Shown here: one piece after another, positions 41,011 to 50,180 of the stretch | How positions within the stretch are numbered: position 1 is the stretch's first letter | Layout: each line of letters starts with the position of its first letter | Assembly: GCA_020639115.1 (NCBI GenBank) | Contig: JACKHG010000002.1 | Span: forward strand, 558,001 to 622,000 | Length of the DNA stretch: 64,000 bases | Source of the DNA: Phycisphaerales bacterium | GTDB lineage: Bacteria > Planctomycetota > Phycisphaerae > UBA1845 | Direction: 5' to 3' | Notes under the pieces: generated by a model | What the model saw: the letters and a program-made list of their open reading frames with translations, nothing else | Told to the model about the DNA's origin: nothing | Databases searched by the model: none | Position numbers and translations under genes: made by a program

Positions 41011-41523
41011 TCACCACGCCAGCGTCGTACGGCGGATTTCCTCGCCGCCCGGCGGCAAAGCGGACAGCAGGCTGCTGACCGGGCGGCCCAGCGCGGGATG
41101 CACCAGGTCCGCCGCGATCTCCGCGAGCGGCGCCAGCACAAAACGCCGTTCGTGCAACCGCGGATGCGGCAGCTCGAGCTCAGCGTCCGCCCGAACTTCC
41201 GCTCCGAAGATCAACAGGTCGAGATCGATCACCCGCGGACCGTTGCGCTCCGCGCGTACCCGGCCCATCTCCGCCTCGATGTCCAGGCAGTGGCGCAGCA
41301 ACGCCTGCGCGGTGCACGCCGCGCGCACGTGGATCACCGCATTCAGATAGTCCGGCTGATCCGGTGGGCCGCCCACCGGGCTCGTCTCGTAAATGTGCGA
41401 ACGCCGCGCGCCAGCGACGTCAGGCAGGGCACCCAGGGCGTCCGCGGCCCGGCGCAGTTGAGCCGCCCGGTCGCCCACGTTCGCGCCCAGGCCGATGTAG
41501 GCGTCCGTCCGCTCGGCGCTCAT
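41011..41523 (-). CDS. folK: 2-amino-4-hydroxy-6-hydroxymethyldihydropteridine pyrophosphokinase
   Basis: A 170-residue HPPK that transfers pyrophosphate from ATP to the pterin in folate synthesis. Motifs: YIGLGANVGDRAAQL at the start, YETSPVGGPPDQPDYLNAV, the GPRVIDLDLLIFG motif with the two catalytic Mg-binding Asp residues, and LPHPRLHERRFVLAPLAEI. The ATG overlaps the stop of the PDZ gene by 4 bp (ATGA). No other folate gene is close, so the location between a secreted PDZ protein and mutS is unusual. Confidence 0.94.
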   Translation of the reverse strand: MSAERTDAYIGLGANVGDRAAQLRRAADALGALPDVAGARRSHIYETSPVGGPPDQPDYLNAVIHVRAACTAQALLRHCLDIEAEMGRVRAERNGPRVIDLDLLIFGAEVRADAELELPHPRLHERRFVLAPLAEIAADLVHPALGRPVSSLLSALPPGGEEIRRTTLAW

Positions 41524-43562
41524 TCGGGCGGAATCTCCGAAGGCGGCACCGGCGGCGCCTGCGTCTGGGGAGTCTGCACGGTCAGCATGAGCTGCGCCCG
41601 GTAGCCCTTCGTCGAGGGACGTTCCACCGCCAGCACGGCGCACGGGATCGACTGGGTGAGTCCCTCCACCGGCCCCAATTGGGAAAACAATGAGGCCAGC
41701 CCCTGCGGCGGCGGGTTCTCCACCGGCGGCAGCACCAAGGCAACCTCCTGCATCACCCCGTCGCGCAGCACGCGCAGCATCACCGGTTGATGCCCGTCAG
41801 CCGCCGCCACCAGCGTCCGCAGGTGCGGCAGGGCCCCGCTCATATGCAGCAACTGATGATCGCACCCCACGATCTGATCGCCCGGCGCCAGCAGATTGGC
41901 AGCCGGCCCGTTCGAATCGACCGATGTCACCACCACCACGCCGGGGCTCGGATCCGTCTCGACCTGCACGCCAAGCCGCGTCCGGCTCTGCCGCTCGGCC
42001 TGACGCTGCTCCAGCGCCGAACCCCAGTACCGCACCATGCTCTCGGCCAGGATCGGCTGCAGCACCGCGACGCTGCCCGCCTGACGCAGCGTCCCCCAGT
42101 CCTGCGGCATCACCTCCGCCAGACGCTGCACGAGCCCGCTCCGCGCGTCGATGATGTCAAAAATCTGGTCCCGCGACGTCGCCAGCACCACCCATCCGTC
42201 CAGAGCAGCCGCCGCCGGCGCGACGCCCTGCGCCATCAGCGCCGCGAGCGTGTCGCCACTCTCGCCGCGCGGCCACGTCAGCGTGTGTACCGCCACACCC
42301 GTGTAGTCCTCCACGTCGACCTGGAAATTCGCATCCGCCGACGCCGATTCCGCCAACCGCTGCGCATGCTCCTGCAACGCCGCCACCACCGCCGGCGCAT
42401 CCACCGATTCGATCAGCAACGCCAGTTGCGGCTCGAGCTTCTGCGACCGGAAATTCGCCGAAAAACACACGATGCAGCGCGGACCGACCTTCGCGATCAC
42501 CTGGTCCGCAAACGTGTCGCCGTCCACCTGCTCCGTCAGCAGCCGCCACAGATGGGCGTATTCCCTCGGCGGGTCAGCCGCCCGCGCCGCCGTGTACAAC
42601 TCGCGCGCATCGATCGACGTCGCCCACGCCGCCAGCGTCAACTGCGGCAGCGTCAACAAACGCTCCAGGCGCACCCGCGGCTGGTACGGCGTCTCCGCAT
42701 CCGCGTCGCGCAGACCGCGCAACGCGATCTGCAGCGTGTTGTCCCGCGCACGCACCGCGAGCGCACCCTGCCGCAGCGCCGGCCACCAGTCCGTCAGCCC
42801 GCCGCCCGCTTCCGCGCTCGGTCCGGGCGTCGACCAGTAGGCCCAGATCAGGTGCGGCCCCTGCAGGTCCGCCAGGCACGTGCGAAAGGACTCCGCCGCC
42901 ACAAGCGACTTCGCCCCCGGCTCCGCCAGCAGCGCCGTCGCCCGGTCGAACATCGTCTGCGGACCCCGCGCCCGGCCCAATACCACTGTCGGGCCCAGGT
43001 TCGCGATCCACATGCCCCCGCGCGATCGGTACAACCGCACCTGCCCGCGCGTCTCCACCGGGTCGCTGCCCGCCCGGCGAAAGAACGCGCTCATCGCCCG
43101 CGGACTCGCATTGGTAAAAACAATGATCCCCTCGCCCAGGTTCTGCCAGTTGGGCGCCGCCAGCGCCACCCGCTGCCGGAACAACTGCACCATCGACGCC
43201 GTCGAGTCCGCACCCAGGTTCGTCGCCAGCGCCGCCGGCCAGCCCCCGTCCGGATCCTCCGCCCCCAGCAGTCGCTCGATTACCGGCCAGATGTGCTGCT
43301 CGCGCAGGAGCAGGCTGTTGTCCAGCAGCCCGTCGATCTCCACGAACAGACCCGCGTCGTCCGGCACGTACTGCGCCAGCGGCGGCAGCGCCGGCCCGCG
43401 CGGACGCGGCGCATCCTGCCCCAGTGCCGCCGGACCGCACGCGGCCAGCGGCACCAGCGCAAACGCCCAGCGCCGCACTCGACGGCGCCGATTGAATTTT
43501 GCCAATGGGGCCGGCCCGCGCAGAGCCGGCTGGTGATCAGAGACTGTCGGCGGGTGGCACAT
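41520..43562 (-). CDS. Secreted PDZ-domain protein
   Basis: A protein of about 680 residues with an N-terminal signal segment (RRWAFALVPLAACGPAALG), a large unrecognised region with beta-rich parts, and a PDZ-like domain near 529-612 (RLGVQVETDP, VDSNGPAANLLAPGDQIVG). No protease catalytic site is seen. It probably binds protein tails in the periplasm. The start is unsure: ATG at 43562 overlaps the anti-sigma stop by 26 bp; a TTG or GTG downstream near 43478-43510 would give a more typical signal peptide. Operon position suggests a part in an envelope-stress response. Confidence 0.75.
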   Translation of the reverse strand: MCHPPTVSDHQPALRGPAPLAKFNRRRRVRRWAFALVPLAACGPAALGQDAPRPRGPALPPLAQYVPDDAGLFVEIDGLLDNSLLLREQHIWPVIERLLGAEDPDGGWPAALATNLGADSTASMVQLFRQRVALAAPNWQNLGEGIIVFTNASPRAMSAFFRRAGSDPVETRGQVRLYRSRGGMWIANLGPTVVLGRARGPQTMFDRATALLAEPGAKSLVAAESFRTCLADLQGPHLIWAYWSTPGPSAEAGGGLTDWWPALRQGALAVRARDNTLQIALRGLRDADAETPYQPRVRLERLLTLPQLTLAAWATSIDARELYTAARAADPPREYAHLWRLLTEQVDGDTFADQVIAKVGPRCIVCFSANFRSQKLEPQLALLIESVDAPAVVAALQEHAQRLAESASADANFQVDVEDYTGVAVHTLTWPRGESGDTLAALMAQGVAPAAAALDGWVVLATSRDQIFDIIDARSGLVQRLAEVMPQDWGTLRQAGSVAVLQPILAESMVRYWGSALEQRQAERQSRTRLGVQVETDPSPGVVVVTSVDSNGPAANLLAPGDQIVGCDHQLLHMSGALPHLRTLVAAADGHQPVMLRVLRDGVMQEVALVLPPVENPPPQGLASLFSQLGPVEGLTQSIPCAVLAVERPSTKGYRAQLMLTVQTPQTQAPPVPPSEIPPE

Positions 43563-44196
43563 GTTCGACCCCGGAGGTATTCGCCGCCGGCTGCGCATCC
43601 TGCTGCTCCTGCGGCCGGTCGAGCTGGATCGAGTCCAGAATCTCCATGATCGTCATCTTGCCGAAGTTTTCCAGCAGTTTTGTGCCTTCTTCCGTGCCCG
43701 ACGCGATATGTGCGACCCGCTGCCGCAATGCGTCCTCCAGCGCCGCCAGCTCGCGACTCTCCGGATGCGTCTCCCGCGCCTTCTCCACCTGACGCAGCAT
43801 CGCCTCCGGCGAATCCATCCTCTCCTCGAACGGCAGCACCTGCGGGGTGATCTCGGTCTCCGGCTTGACCGGCACGCCGCGGAAGACACTCAGCGCGAGC
43901 AGCACGCACGCAGCCGCCGCCAGCGGACCGCCGATGTACAACACCCTGCGCCGCCAAAGCCGCTGCGGACGCGCCGGCTCCAGCGCACACGCCATCAACC
44001 GGTCCGTGAAGTCCGCGTTCAGCTCCGGTACCACCGTGTCCGTCGACAACACGTGGCCCATCACCTCCAGCAACGCCAACTCCCGCCGACACGACGCGCA
44101 CTGCAACTTGTGCGTCGCAAACTCGGCAGCCAGCGAACCGTTCAACTCACCATCGAGAAAGGCGTTGAATAGCGACTTGGCTTGACTGCAATCCAT
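43537..44196 (-). CDS. Zinc-containing anti-sigma factor
   Basis: A 219-residue membrane protein. The ZAS motif His29-x3-Cys33-x2-Cys36 (HKLQCASC) lies in the N-terminal cytosolic domain that binds the sigma factor. One helix follows (about 85-105, YIGGPLAAAACVLLALSVF). The C-terminal part is periplasmic. It follows the ECF sigma gene in the same operon, so it is the cognate anti-sigma. The ATG at 44196 is favoured because AAGG lies nine bases upstream; an in-frame ATG at 44238 is possible. Confidence 0.85.
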   Translation of the reverse strand: MDCSQAKSLFNAFLDGELNGSLAAEFATHKLQCASCRRELALLEVMGHVLSTDTVVPELNADFTDRLMACALEPARPQRLWRRRVLYIGGPLAAAACVLLALSVFRGVPVKPETEITPQVLPFEERMDSPEAMLRQVEKARETHPESRELAALEDALRQRVAHIASGTEEGTKLLENFGKMTIMEILDSIQLDRPQEQQDAQPAANTSGVEHVPPADSL

Positions 44197-44296
44197 TGAA
44201 GCTGGACCTTCATCGCCGCCCGGCACTTCCGCGCTCATCCCGAACGCCGCACCGGCGGAACATCTGCAGGCGGCTCGCTCGCCGCCTCTGTCCCTT

Positions 44297-44941
44297 CTAC
44301 CCGGCTAGGTCTCGCGGGATGCGGCCTGGGTTGCTTTCTTCCGCCCACGTCGGCTCCAACCACTCCTTCAGGCGGGCCCGCGCCCGGTGCAAGTGGCTCT
44401 TGACCGTCGCCACCGGTATATCCAGGACAGCCGCGATATCCTGGCAGCTCTGCTCCTGCTGATAAAACAGCAGGACAGCCGCCCGCTGGGGGGGGCTCAA
44501 CCGGTCCACCGCCGACCACACCGACTGCTTGAGCCGCCGGGCCTCCTCGGAGTTGACCGCCTGCTCCTCAACGCCCGCGCCCGAGTCCGCAAACAAACCC
44601 AGGTCGATATCCGTCGCCGTACCCCGCCGCCGACGCATCACGTTCAGCGTCACCCGGTACGCAATCGTGAAGAGCCAGGTGCTGAAGCGATAGGTCGGAT
44701 CAAACGTGTCCAACGCCGCAAACGCCTTCAAAAACGCGTCCTGGCAGACCTCCTCCGCGTCGTGGTGGTTCCGCACCATCCGCCAGACGAAAGCGAACAG
44801 CCGCTCCTTGTGCAGGTCGATCAACTGGCGCATGGCTGCCGGGTCGCGGCGCTTCACGCGACGGATCAACTCCTGCTCCTCACGCCGGGTCTGCGGCGCG
44901 GCGGTTTCGGCCGGATCGGATTTCATCATGGGTCGCTTCAT
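44297..44941 (-). CDS. ECF RNA polymerase sigma factor
   Basis: A 214-residue sigma-70 family ECF factor. Region 2 has LIDLHKERLFAFVWRMVRNH, HDAEEVCQDAFLKAF and the RFSTWLFTIAYRVTLN segment that melts the -10; region 4 has LSPPQRAAVLLFYQQEQS and the helix-turn-helix DIAAVLDIPVATVKSHLHRA. It heads an operon with its zinc anti-sigma. Its start is divergent from smpB. Two internal Met codons (12 and 15 bp in) are alternative starts. The signal it responds to is unknown. Confidence 0.92.
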   Translation of the reverse strand: MKRPMMKSDPAETAAPQTRREEQELIRRVKRRDPAAMRQLIDLHKERLFAFVWRMVRNHHDAEEVCQDAFLKAFAALDTFDPTYRFSTWLFTIAYRVTLNVMRRRRGTATDIDLGLFADSGAGVEEQAVNSEEARRLKQSVWSAVDRLSPPQRAAVLLFYQQEQSCQDIAAVLDIPVATVKSHLHRARARLKEWLEPTWAEESNPGRIPRDLAG

Positions 44942-44965
44942 TGTAGCGATATCGTGCGGGCGCGG

Positions 44966-44993
44966 TTGCGTCCTTCACCCCCCGCGCTAGAAT
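44966..44993 (+). promoter_or_regulatory. Candidate promoter of smpB
   Basis: TTGCGT (44966-44971) and TAGAAT (44988-44993) are 16 bp apart. The start near 45000 gives a 70-base leader to the smpB ATG. Confidence 0.55.
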
Positions 44994-45071
44994 ACGCGCC
45001 ACCTCGTGGGCGGACAACCACCCCGATTCCCCCGCTGGAAACAGCTATAACGGCAGGCGCCACAAAAGCTT

Positions 45072-45536
45072 ATGGCCAAAAAGCAGCCAAATCAACCCAG
45101 CGGCATCCGCAACAAGAAGGCGTCCCATAAGTTCGAGATCCTCGAAAAGATCGAATGCGGCGTCGCCCTCCGCGGAACCGAGGTCAAAAGCCTCCGCGCC
45201 GGGTCAGCCTCTCTCGACGAATCCTACGCCCGCATTGACGGCGAGGAGATCTGGCTCGTCGGCTTCAACATCCCGCCATACACCCACGGAAACGTCCAGA
45301 ACCACGAACCCACCCGGCCCCGTAAACTGTTGCTTCATAAGCGCGAAATCCGCAAGCTCCTCCCCAAGGTCCTCCAGCGCGGCCAGACCCTCGTGCCCCT
45401 CCGCGTCTACTTCAATGACCGCGGCCTCTGCAAGGTCACCCTCGCGCTGGCCCGCGGCAAGACCCACGGCGACCGCCGCCAGGACCTCAAGAAAAAAGAC
45501 CAGCAGCGCGAAATGGACCGCGCCATGCGCCGCTGA
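45072..45536 (+). CDS. smpB: SsrA-binding protein SmpB
   Basis: A 154-residue tmRNA-binding protein that helps rescue stalled ribosomes. Family marks: NKKASHKFEILEKIECGV, LRGTEVKSLRAGSASLDESYA, PPYTHGNVQNHEPTRPRKLL and the basic C-terminal tail (GKTHGDRRQDLKKKDQQRE) that takes the place of the codon in the decoding site. It stands alone, divergent from the ECF sigma gene. The tmRNA gene itself is not in the window. Confidence 0.95.
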   Translation: MAKKQPNQPSGIRNKKASHKFEILEKIECGVALRGTEVKSLRAGSASLDESYARIDGEEIWLVGFNIPPYTHGNVQNHEPTRPRKLLLHKREIRKLLPKVLQRGQTLVPLRVYFNDRGLCKVTLALARGKTHGDRRQDLKKKDQQREMDRAMRR

Positions 45537-46157
45537 CCTGCCAGCAGCCAACAACGCCGACGCCGCTGATTCAACTACCGCCCCAAGGGCATGCGAAATT
45601 CCCAAGTGATCGGTCGCCGCGCGTCGCCGTCGTCGCCATCTTCCACCGAGCCGCCAAGCTCCTGACCGCAACCCACCTCCGCCTCCGAGCCTCCCGCCGC
45701 CCAATCCCTCAATCCCTTACTCCCTCAATCCCTCAATCCCTATTCCCTTGCATTCTCCCTCTCATCCCGTTAATGTTCCGCCGACCGAGAGGGATGCATG
45801 TTCTCTGAACCCGTCGCATCTCCAGCCTGACCGTGTCTTTTTCGTCGATTTGGGCGGCGAAAACGGACTTTTGGCGACGCCGCCGTGGACGCAGCGTCAC
45901 CCGCATCGCGGTTAGGCAGACAGGAGTTGCGCCACTTCTCACACGGGTCGGAGGGCCTGCCGGGCTATAGACAGGACGGCACACGCAGCGGCAGTGTGGA
46001 TGGTCGCCACGCTGCGGGGCTGATCCTGCGGGCAGGCGGCGCGAGCCTCTCGGTTCACGCTGCGAAACCAGTTGATCTTGGTAAAGTCCGCGCGCTGGCG
46101 CTACCGGTGCCGTGTCTCCGGAACGCGTCCCGCCGCGGCGAATCGGGTGCAAGCATC
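45537..46157. other. Gap with a short TCAATCCC-type tandem repeat
   Basis: A 621-bp region without a convincing gene. At 45701-45747 there are about five imperfect copies of TCAATCCC in a pyrimidine-rich run. The frame that later becomes the membrane protein at 46158 is open through the second half but shows no coding features. A clear promoter was not found. Confidence 0.5.
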
Positions 46158-46787
46158 ATGGACCGGGATGCCAAACTCGCCGAGATCGAGACCCTCCAGA
46201 GCCGCCTCGCGCAGCTCGAACGCGAGGTGCACGACCTTTCCGCCGCCGACGTCTGGACCCCGCCGAAATACTACACCGCCTACGAACTGATGGGCGGCAT
46301 GGTCCTCGGCCTCATCGGCGCCGGCGCCAGCCTGCTCTTCAACATCATCGGCGCCCTCATGGTCGGCAAGCACGCCCTCGAACTCATCCGCGTCTACCTC
46401 ACCTTCCCCATGGGCGAGTCGGCGCTGACCCTCGAGAACGGATTCGCCCTCGCCGCCGGCGTCTGCCTCTACCTCATCACCGGCATGGTTGGGGGAATCC
46501 CCATCCACATGATCCTCGGCCGCTACTTCAAGGAATCCAGCGGACTCGTCCGCTTCCTCGCCGCGACCGTCCTCGGCCTCGGCGTCTGGCTCGTCAACTT
46601 CTACGGCTTTCTGAGCTGGGCCCAGCCCATGCTCATCGGCGGCAACTGGATCGTTAAGTTGATTCCCTGGTACGTGGCTGCCGCCACGCACCTGGTCTTC
46701 GCCTGGACCATGCTCGCGGCGCACCGCTGGGGCGAATTCGTCCCGTACGAAACGCGCCGCCGCGCCGCCCGCGGCGTGCCCGCATGA
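46158..46787 (+). CDS. Membrane protein upstream of the cbb3-type oxidase
   Basis: A 209-residue protein: an N-terminal coiled-coil (KLAEIETLQSRLAQLEREV), then about four helices (GGMVLGLIGAGASLLFNIIG, NGFALAAGVCLYLITGMVGG, RFLAATVLGLGVWLVNFYGF, VAAATHLVFAWTMLA). I do not know the family by name. It lies 55 bp before a diheme cytochrome and the CcoN gene and is oriented with them, so an oxidase-associated role is likely. Conserved His residues (AHRW near the end) are notable but not diagnostic. Confidence 0.75.
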   Translation: MDRDAKLAEIETLQSRLAQLEREVHDLSAADVWTPPKYYTAYELMGGMVLGLIGAGASLLFNIIGALMVGKHALELIRVYLTFPMGESALTLENGFALAAGVCLYLITGMVGGIPIHMILGRYFKESSGLVRFLAATVLGLGVWLVNFYGFLSWAQPMLIGGNWIVKLIPWYVAAATHLVFAWTMLAAHRWGEFVPYETRRRAARGVPA

Positions 46788-46841
46788 TCCCGGTCGGCGC
46801 CGCGTGAACCCGCGGCGAAACCCGTTTTGCGATTGCGACCC

Positions 46842-47927
46842 ATGAACGACGCAACCATGAAATCAGCCATCACCCTCGCCGCAGCGCTCGCTACGCTGCC
46901 TCTCCTGTGCGGATGCAAGCAGGAACCGCCAGCCGCCCAGGCCGACGCGGCTGCTGCTGCCAAGACCGCCAGCTCGACCGACACCGACTTCAGCTACCAG
47001 GCGACGCCGCAAACGACGCTGCTGATGGAGGGCAAGCAGACCTACCAGATCTACTGCATGGGCTGCCACGGCATCAACGGCGACGGCAAGGGCGAGGCCG
47101 CCCGCTACCTCAACCCGCGGCCCCGCGATTTCACCAAGGCCCAGTATAAGTTCATCAGCACGCGCTTCGGCGAACTGCCCACCGACGAGGATCTCTTCCG
47201 CACCATCTCCCACGGATTGCGCGGCTCAGCCATGCCCTCCTGGGGCCATCTGCCCGAACGCAAACGCTGGGCCCTCGTCGCGTACATCAAGGGCTTCAGC
47301 GACGTCTGGCAACGCGGCCGCACCCCTGCGATCCCCGTCGTCACCGACCCCTACGCGGACAACCCCGACAAGTCGGAGGCCATCGCCCGCGGCGAAATGG
47401 CCTACCACGGCTTCTTCACCTGCTGGAACTGCCACCCGGCCTACGTCTCCACCGACAAGATCAACGAATACCTCCAGCAGATGGGCAGCCCCCCGCGCAC
47501 CGTGTTCCGGCCGCACCTCGAACGCAGCGCGATCAAGTCCGACAGCAACGACGAGACGATCTTCGCGCCCGACTTCCACCGCGATTACGTCAAGAGCGGC
47601 ACGACCGTGATCAACCTCTACCACGTGATCGGCGCCGGCATCACCGGAACCGCCATGCCCACCTGGATCGATTCGGTCGCCCCCGACGTCGCCCCGCGCG
47701 ATGCGGACGGCAACCTCCTCGTCTCCCAGGCCGACATCTGGGCTATGGCCTACTACGTGCAGAACCTGATCAAGGAGCGCGAGGTGAAGTTCCCCGTCGG
47801 CGAGGTCGTCGTCCGCGACAACCGCAAGATGGAGTTCACCCCCGAAGGCGCCCTCTACGTCGCCAAGGTGGAGGACGCCACCGCCGGCAGCGAGGCAACC
47901 GAAGAGTTTTTTGACGAGGACGAATGA
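46842..47927 (+). CDS. Diheme c-type cytochrome lipoprotein (CcoP-like role)
   Basis: A 361-residue lipoprotein (lipobox LLCGC, Cys25). Two heme sites: CMGCHGI (72-78) with the likely Met ligand in GSAMPSW (131), and CWNCHPA (194-198 region) with GTAMPTW. Each half has a cytochrome c fold. It likely takes the place of CcoP, carrying electrons to the CcoN/CcoO pair, but is lipid-anchored rather than spanning the membrane. The ATG at 46842 is used; 46857 is an alternative start. Its stop overlaps the CcoN start by 4 bp. Confidence 0.88.
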   Translation: MNDATMKSAITLAAALATLPLLCGCKQEPPAAQADAAAAAKTASSTDTDFSYQATPQTTLLMEGKQTYQIYCMGCHGINGDGKGEAARYLNPRPRDFTKAQYKFISTRFGELPTDEDLFRTISHGLRGSAMPSWGHLPERKRWALVAYIKGFSDVWQRGRTPAIPVVTDPYADNPDKSEAIARGEMAYHGFFTCWNCHPAYVSTDKINEYLQQMGSPPRTVFRPHLERSAIKSDSNDETIFAPDFHRDYVKSGTTVINLYHVIGAGITGTAMPTWIDSVAPDVAPRDADGNLLVSQADIWAMAYYVQNLIKEREVKFPVGEVVVRDNRKMEFTPEGALYVAKVEDATAGSEATEEFFDEDE

Positions 47928-49372
47928 TGGCGACGCAAGCAGCAGCGCCCGCCGCCGTATCCACGGGCGATCACGACCGGCTCATCGAAGTCAGCCTGGT
48001 CAAATGGCATTTTCTCACCGGGTTCGCGTTCCTGTTGATCGCGATGCTCGCGGGCCTGCTCTTCTCCATGCAGTTCCTGCAGCAATACCCGTTCAAGGGC
48101 ATCGAGATCTTCTCGCCCGGACGCTGGCGCTTCGTCCACACCCAGGGCGTCGCCTACGGTTTCATCGCCAACATCTTCCTCGGCATGCTCTACTGGGCCG
48201 TGCCGCGCCTGACGCATCGGCCGGTCCTCAGCCGGCCCCTGAGCTGGTTCCTCTTCTTCGCCTGGCAGGCGGTCATCCTCGCCACCGCCATCGGCGTGCT
48301 GCTCGGCCAGGCCCAGGCGCTCGAATGGGGTGAAACCCCGGTCTGGATCGACCCCGTCGCGGAGATCGGCCTCATCCTCGTCGCAGTGAATTTCCTCGCC
48401 CCCGTCTTCAAGACCAAGGGGCCGATGTACGTCACCCTGTGGTACTTCGTAGCCGCCCTGGTCTGGACCCCTCTGGTCTACGCCATGGGCAATTTTCTGC
48501 CGCAGTACCTCATGACCGGCGTCGCCGCCGGGGCCATCGGCGGCCTCTTCATCCACGACCTCGTCGGCCTCTTCGTCACGCCCCTCGGCTGGGGCATGAT
48601 GTACTACTTTGTGCCCATCATCCTGAAAAAGCCCATCTGGAGCCACGGCCTCTCGCTGGTTGGCTTCTGGGGACTGGCGTTCTTCTACCCGCTCAACGGC
48701 ATCCATCACTTTCTCTACACGCCCATCCCCATGTTCCTCCAGTACGGCGCGATCATCTCCACCGTCGCGGTCGAGCTGGTCGTCACCACCGTCATCATCA
48801 ACTTCTTCATGACCATCCGCGGCACGGGCGACATGCTCCGCACGAGCATCCCCATCCGCTGGTTCTACACCGGCATGATCTTCTACTTCACGACGTGCCT
48901 GCAGTGCGCGTTCCACACGACGCTCACCTTCCAGAAGATCATCCACTTCTCCGACTGGGTCGTCGGCCACGCCCACCTGGTGATGTTCGGCGTGTTCGGC
49001 TTCTGGATGCTCGGCCTCCTCGTGCACCTGCTGCCGCGCGTCTGCAACCGCGCTGGCTGGTACTCCCGCGGACTCAACGAGTGGCACTTCTGGATCACCG
49101 CGCTCAGCATGCTGGTGATGTTCTTCGACCTGATGATCGCCGGCCTCATCCAGGGCTACATGTGGCGTGACCTCGCCGCCTGGGAGGAGACCATCCGCGC
49201 GTCGCGGCCCTACTGGCTCGTCCGCAGCGTCTCCGGCACCGCGATCATCGTCGCCCAGTTCCTCTTCGCCTACAACGTGATCCGCACGCTGGCGATGTCC
49301 CCGGCGCCCGAGGCCGCGCCCGATGGCGAGGCCGCCCCCGACCCGACGGCTGGAGGACTGGCCACCGCCTGA
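47924..49372 (+). CDS. ccoN: cbb3-type cytochrome c oxidase subunit I
   Basis: A 482-residue heme-copper oxidase catalytic subunit with about 12 helices. His72 (FVHTQG) and His351 are low-spin heme ligand candidates, His349 the high-spin heme ligand; CuB ligands are His211 (IHDLVG) and His261-His262 (GIHHFLY); Tyr255 (FFYPLNG) takes the position of the CcoN active-site tyrosine. WGMMYYFVP and IWSHGLSLVGFWGLAFFY match CcoN. It catalyses oxygen reduction with high affinity. The start is ATG 47924, overlapping the diheme gene; a second ATG follows at 47927. Confidence 0.93.
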   Translation: MMATQAAAPAAVSTGDHDRLIEVSLVKWHFLTGFAFLLIAMLAGLLFSMQFLQQYPFKGIEIFSPGRWRFVHTQGVAYGFIANIFLGMLYWAVPRLTHRPVLSRPLSWFLFFAWQAVILATAIGVLLGQAQALEWGETPVWIDPVAEIGLILVAVNFLAPVFKTKGPMYVTLWYFVAALVWTPLVYAMGNFLPQYLMTGVAAGAIGGLFIHDLVGLFVTPLGWGMMYYFVPIILKKPIWSHGLSLVGFWGLAFFYPLNGIHHFLYTPIPMFLQYGAIISTVAVELVVTTVIINFFMTIRGTGDMLRTSIPIRWFYTGMIFYFTTCLQCAFHTTLTFQKIIHFSDWVVGHAHLVMFGVFGFWMLGLLVHLLPRVCNRAGWYSRGLNEWHFWITALSMLVMFFDLMIAGLIQGYMWRDLAAWEETIRASRPYWLVRSVSGTAIIVAQFLFAYNVIRTLAMSPAPEAAPDGEAAPDPTAGGLATA

Positions 49373-49388
49373 ACGTGATCGAGACCAC

Positions 49389-49415
49389 GCGGGCCCCGCG
49401 TACCGCCGGGCCCGC
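49389..49415 (+). other. Hairpin between ccoN and ccoO
   Basis: GCGGGCCC (49389-49396) and GGGCCCGC (49408-49415) form a perfect 8-bp stem in the 75-bp gap between ccoN and ccoO. There is no T tract. It could stabilise mRNA or reduce read-through; it is not proven. Confidence 0.4.
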
Positions 49416-49447
49416 CGGATGAATGCATAGAACGGTTCGAGACAGCC

Positions 49448-50122
49448 ATGTTTGAAACCAAATCAGGTGTGTTCCTCGTCGCGGGTCTGGGCTTCTTCGC
49501 CCTGGCCTTCATGGTCATGGGCCTGCTCCCGTGGACCATCTACCGCAATGAGCCCGAGGCCACCGTCGCCGAGATGATCGAGCAGCACGGCATCGTCCCT
49601 GAGTTCGTCGAGTTCGCGGAGAAATTTCCCGACCGCTTCAAGGAGTACTACGGCGACTGCAACGCCGCCAGCTTCGAAGCCGCCCTGCGCCGTGGCCACC
49701 GGATCTACGTCGGCGAGGCGTGCTGGCACTGCCACAGCCAGTTCGTGCGGCCCGTCTCCAACGAGGCGCTGCGCTGGGGACCCGTCGCGGACGCCAAGGA
49801 GTACCAGAACGAACTCCAGCGTCCCGTGCTCTTCGGCACCCGCCGCGTCGGCCCCGACCTCTCCCGCGAGGCGGCCCACCGCAGCAACGACTGGCACATC
49901 GCCCACTTCCACAAGCCCAGCTCGGTCGTGCCCGTCTCGGTCATGCCCGAGTACCCCTGGTTCTTCGACGAAGATGGTTATCCCAATCGCGACGGCATGG
50001 CCATCATCACCTACGTGCAGTGGCTGGGCAGTTGGATCAAGGAGTACCCCTACTTCCTCGGCGACGGTCCCCGCGGCCCCGGCGAGGTCGAGGAGGAGAA
50101 ACTGAAGTTCGACGACATATAA
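49448..50122 (+). CDS. ccoO: cbb3-type cytochrome c oxidase subunit II (monoheme cytochrome)
   Basis: A 224-residue membrane-anchored cytochrome c. One N-terminal helix (GVFLVAGLGFFALAFMVMG) and the heme site CWHCHSQFVRPV (92-103), which is the CcoO signature; GPDLSRE and HFHKPSSVVPVSVMPEYPW follow, with the Met ligand near 168. It passes electrons to CcoN. It lies 75 bp after ccoN. Confidence 0.94.
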   Translation: MFETKSGVFLVAGLGFFALAFMVMGLLPWTIYRNEPEATVAEMIEQHGIVPEFVEFAEKFPDRFKEYYGDCNAASFEAALRRGHRIYVGEACWHCHSQFVRPVSNEALRWGPVADAKEYQNELQRPVLFGTRRVGPDLSREAAHRSNDWHIAHFHKPSSVVPVSVMPEYPWFFDEDGYPNRDGMAIITYVQWLGSWIKEYPYFLGDGPRGPGEVEEEKLKFDDI

Positions 50123-50180
50123 TCGTCTGCGGGGCCCGCTCCGGCGCCGCGCCGGCCCGCCCCGTCACGGATCGCGCACC

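Noticed and set aside
45701..45747. TCAATCCC tandem run as a functional site
   Set aside because: Low-complexity pyrimidine sequence with imperfect units; no structure or gene link is visible.
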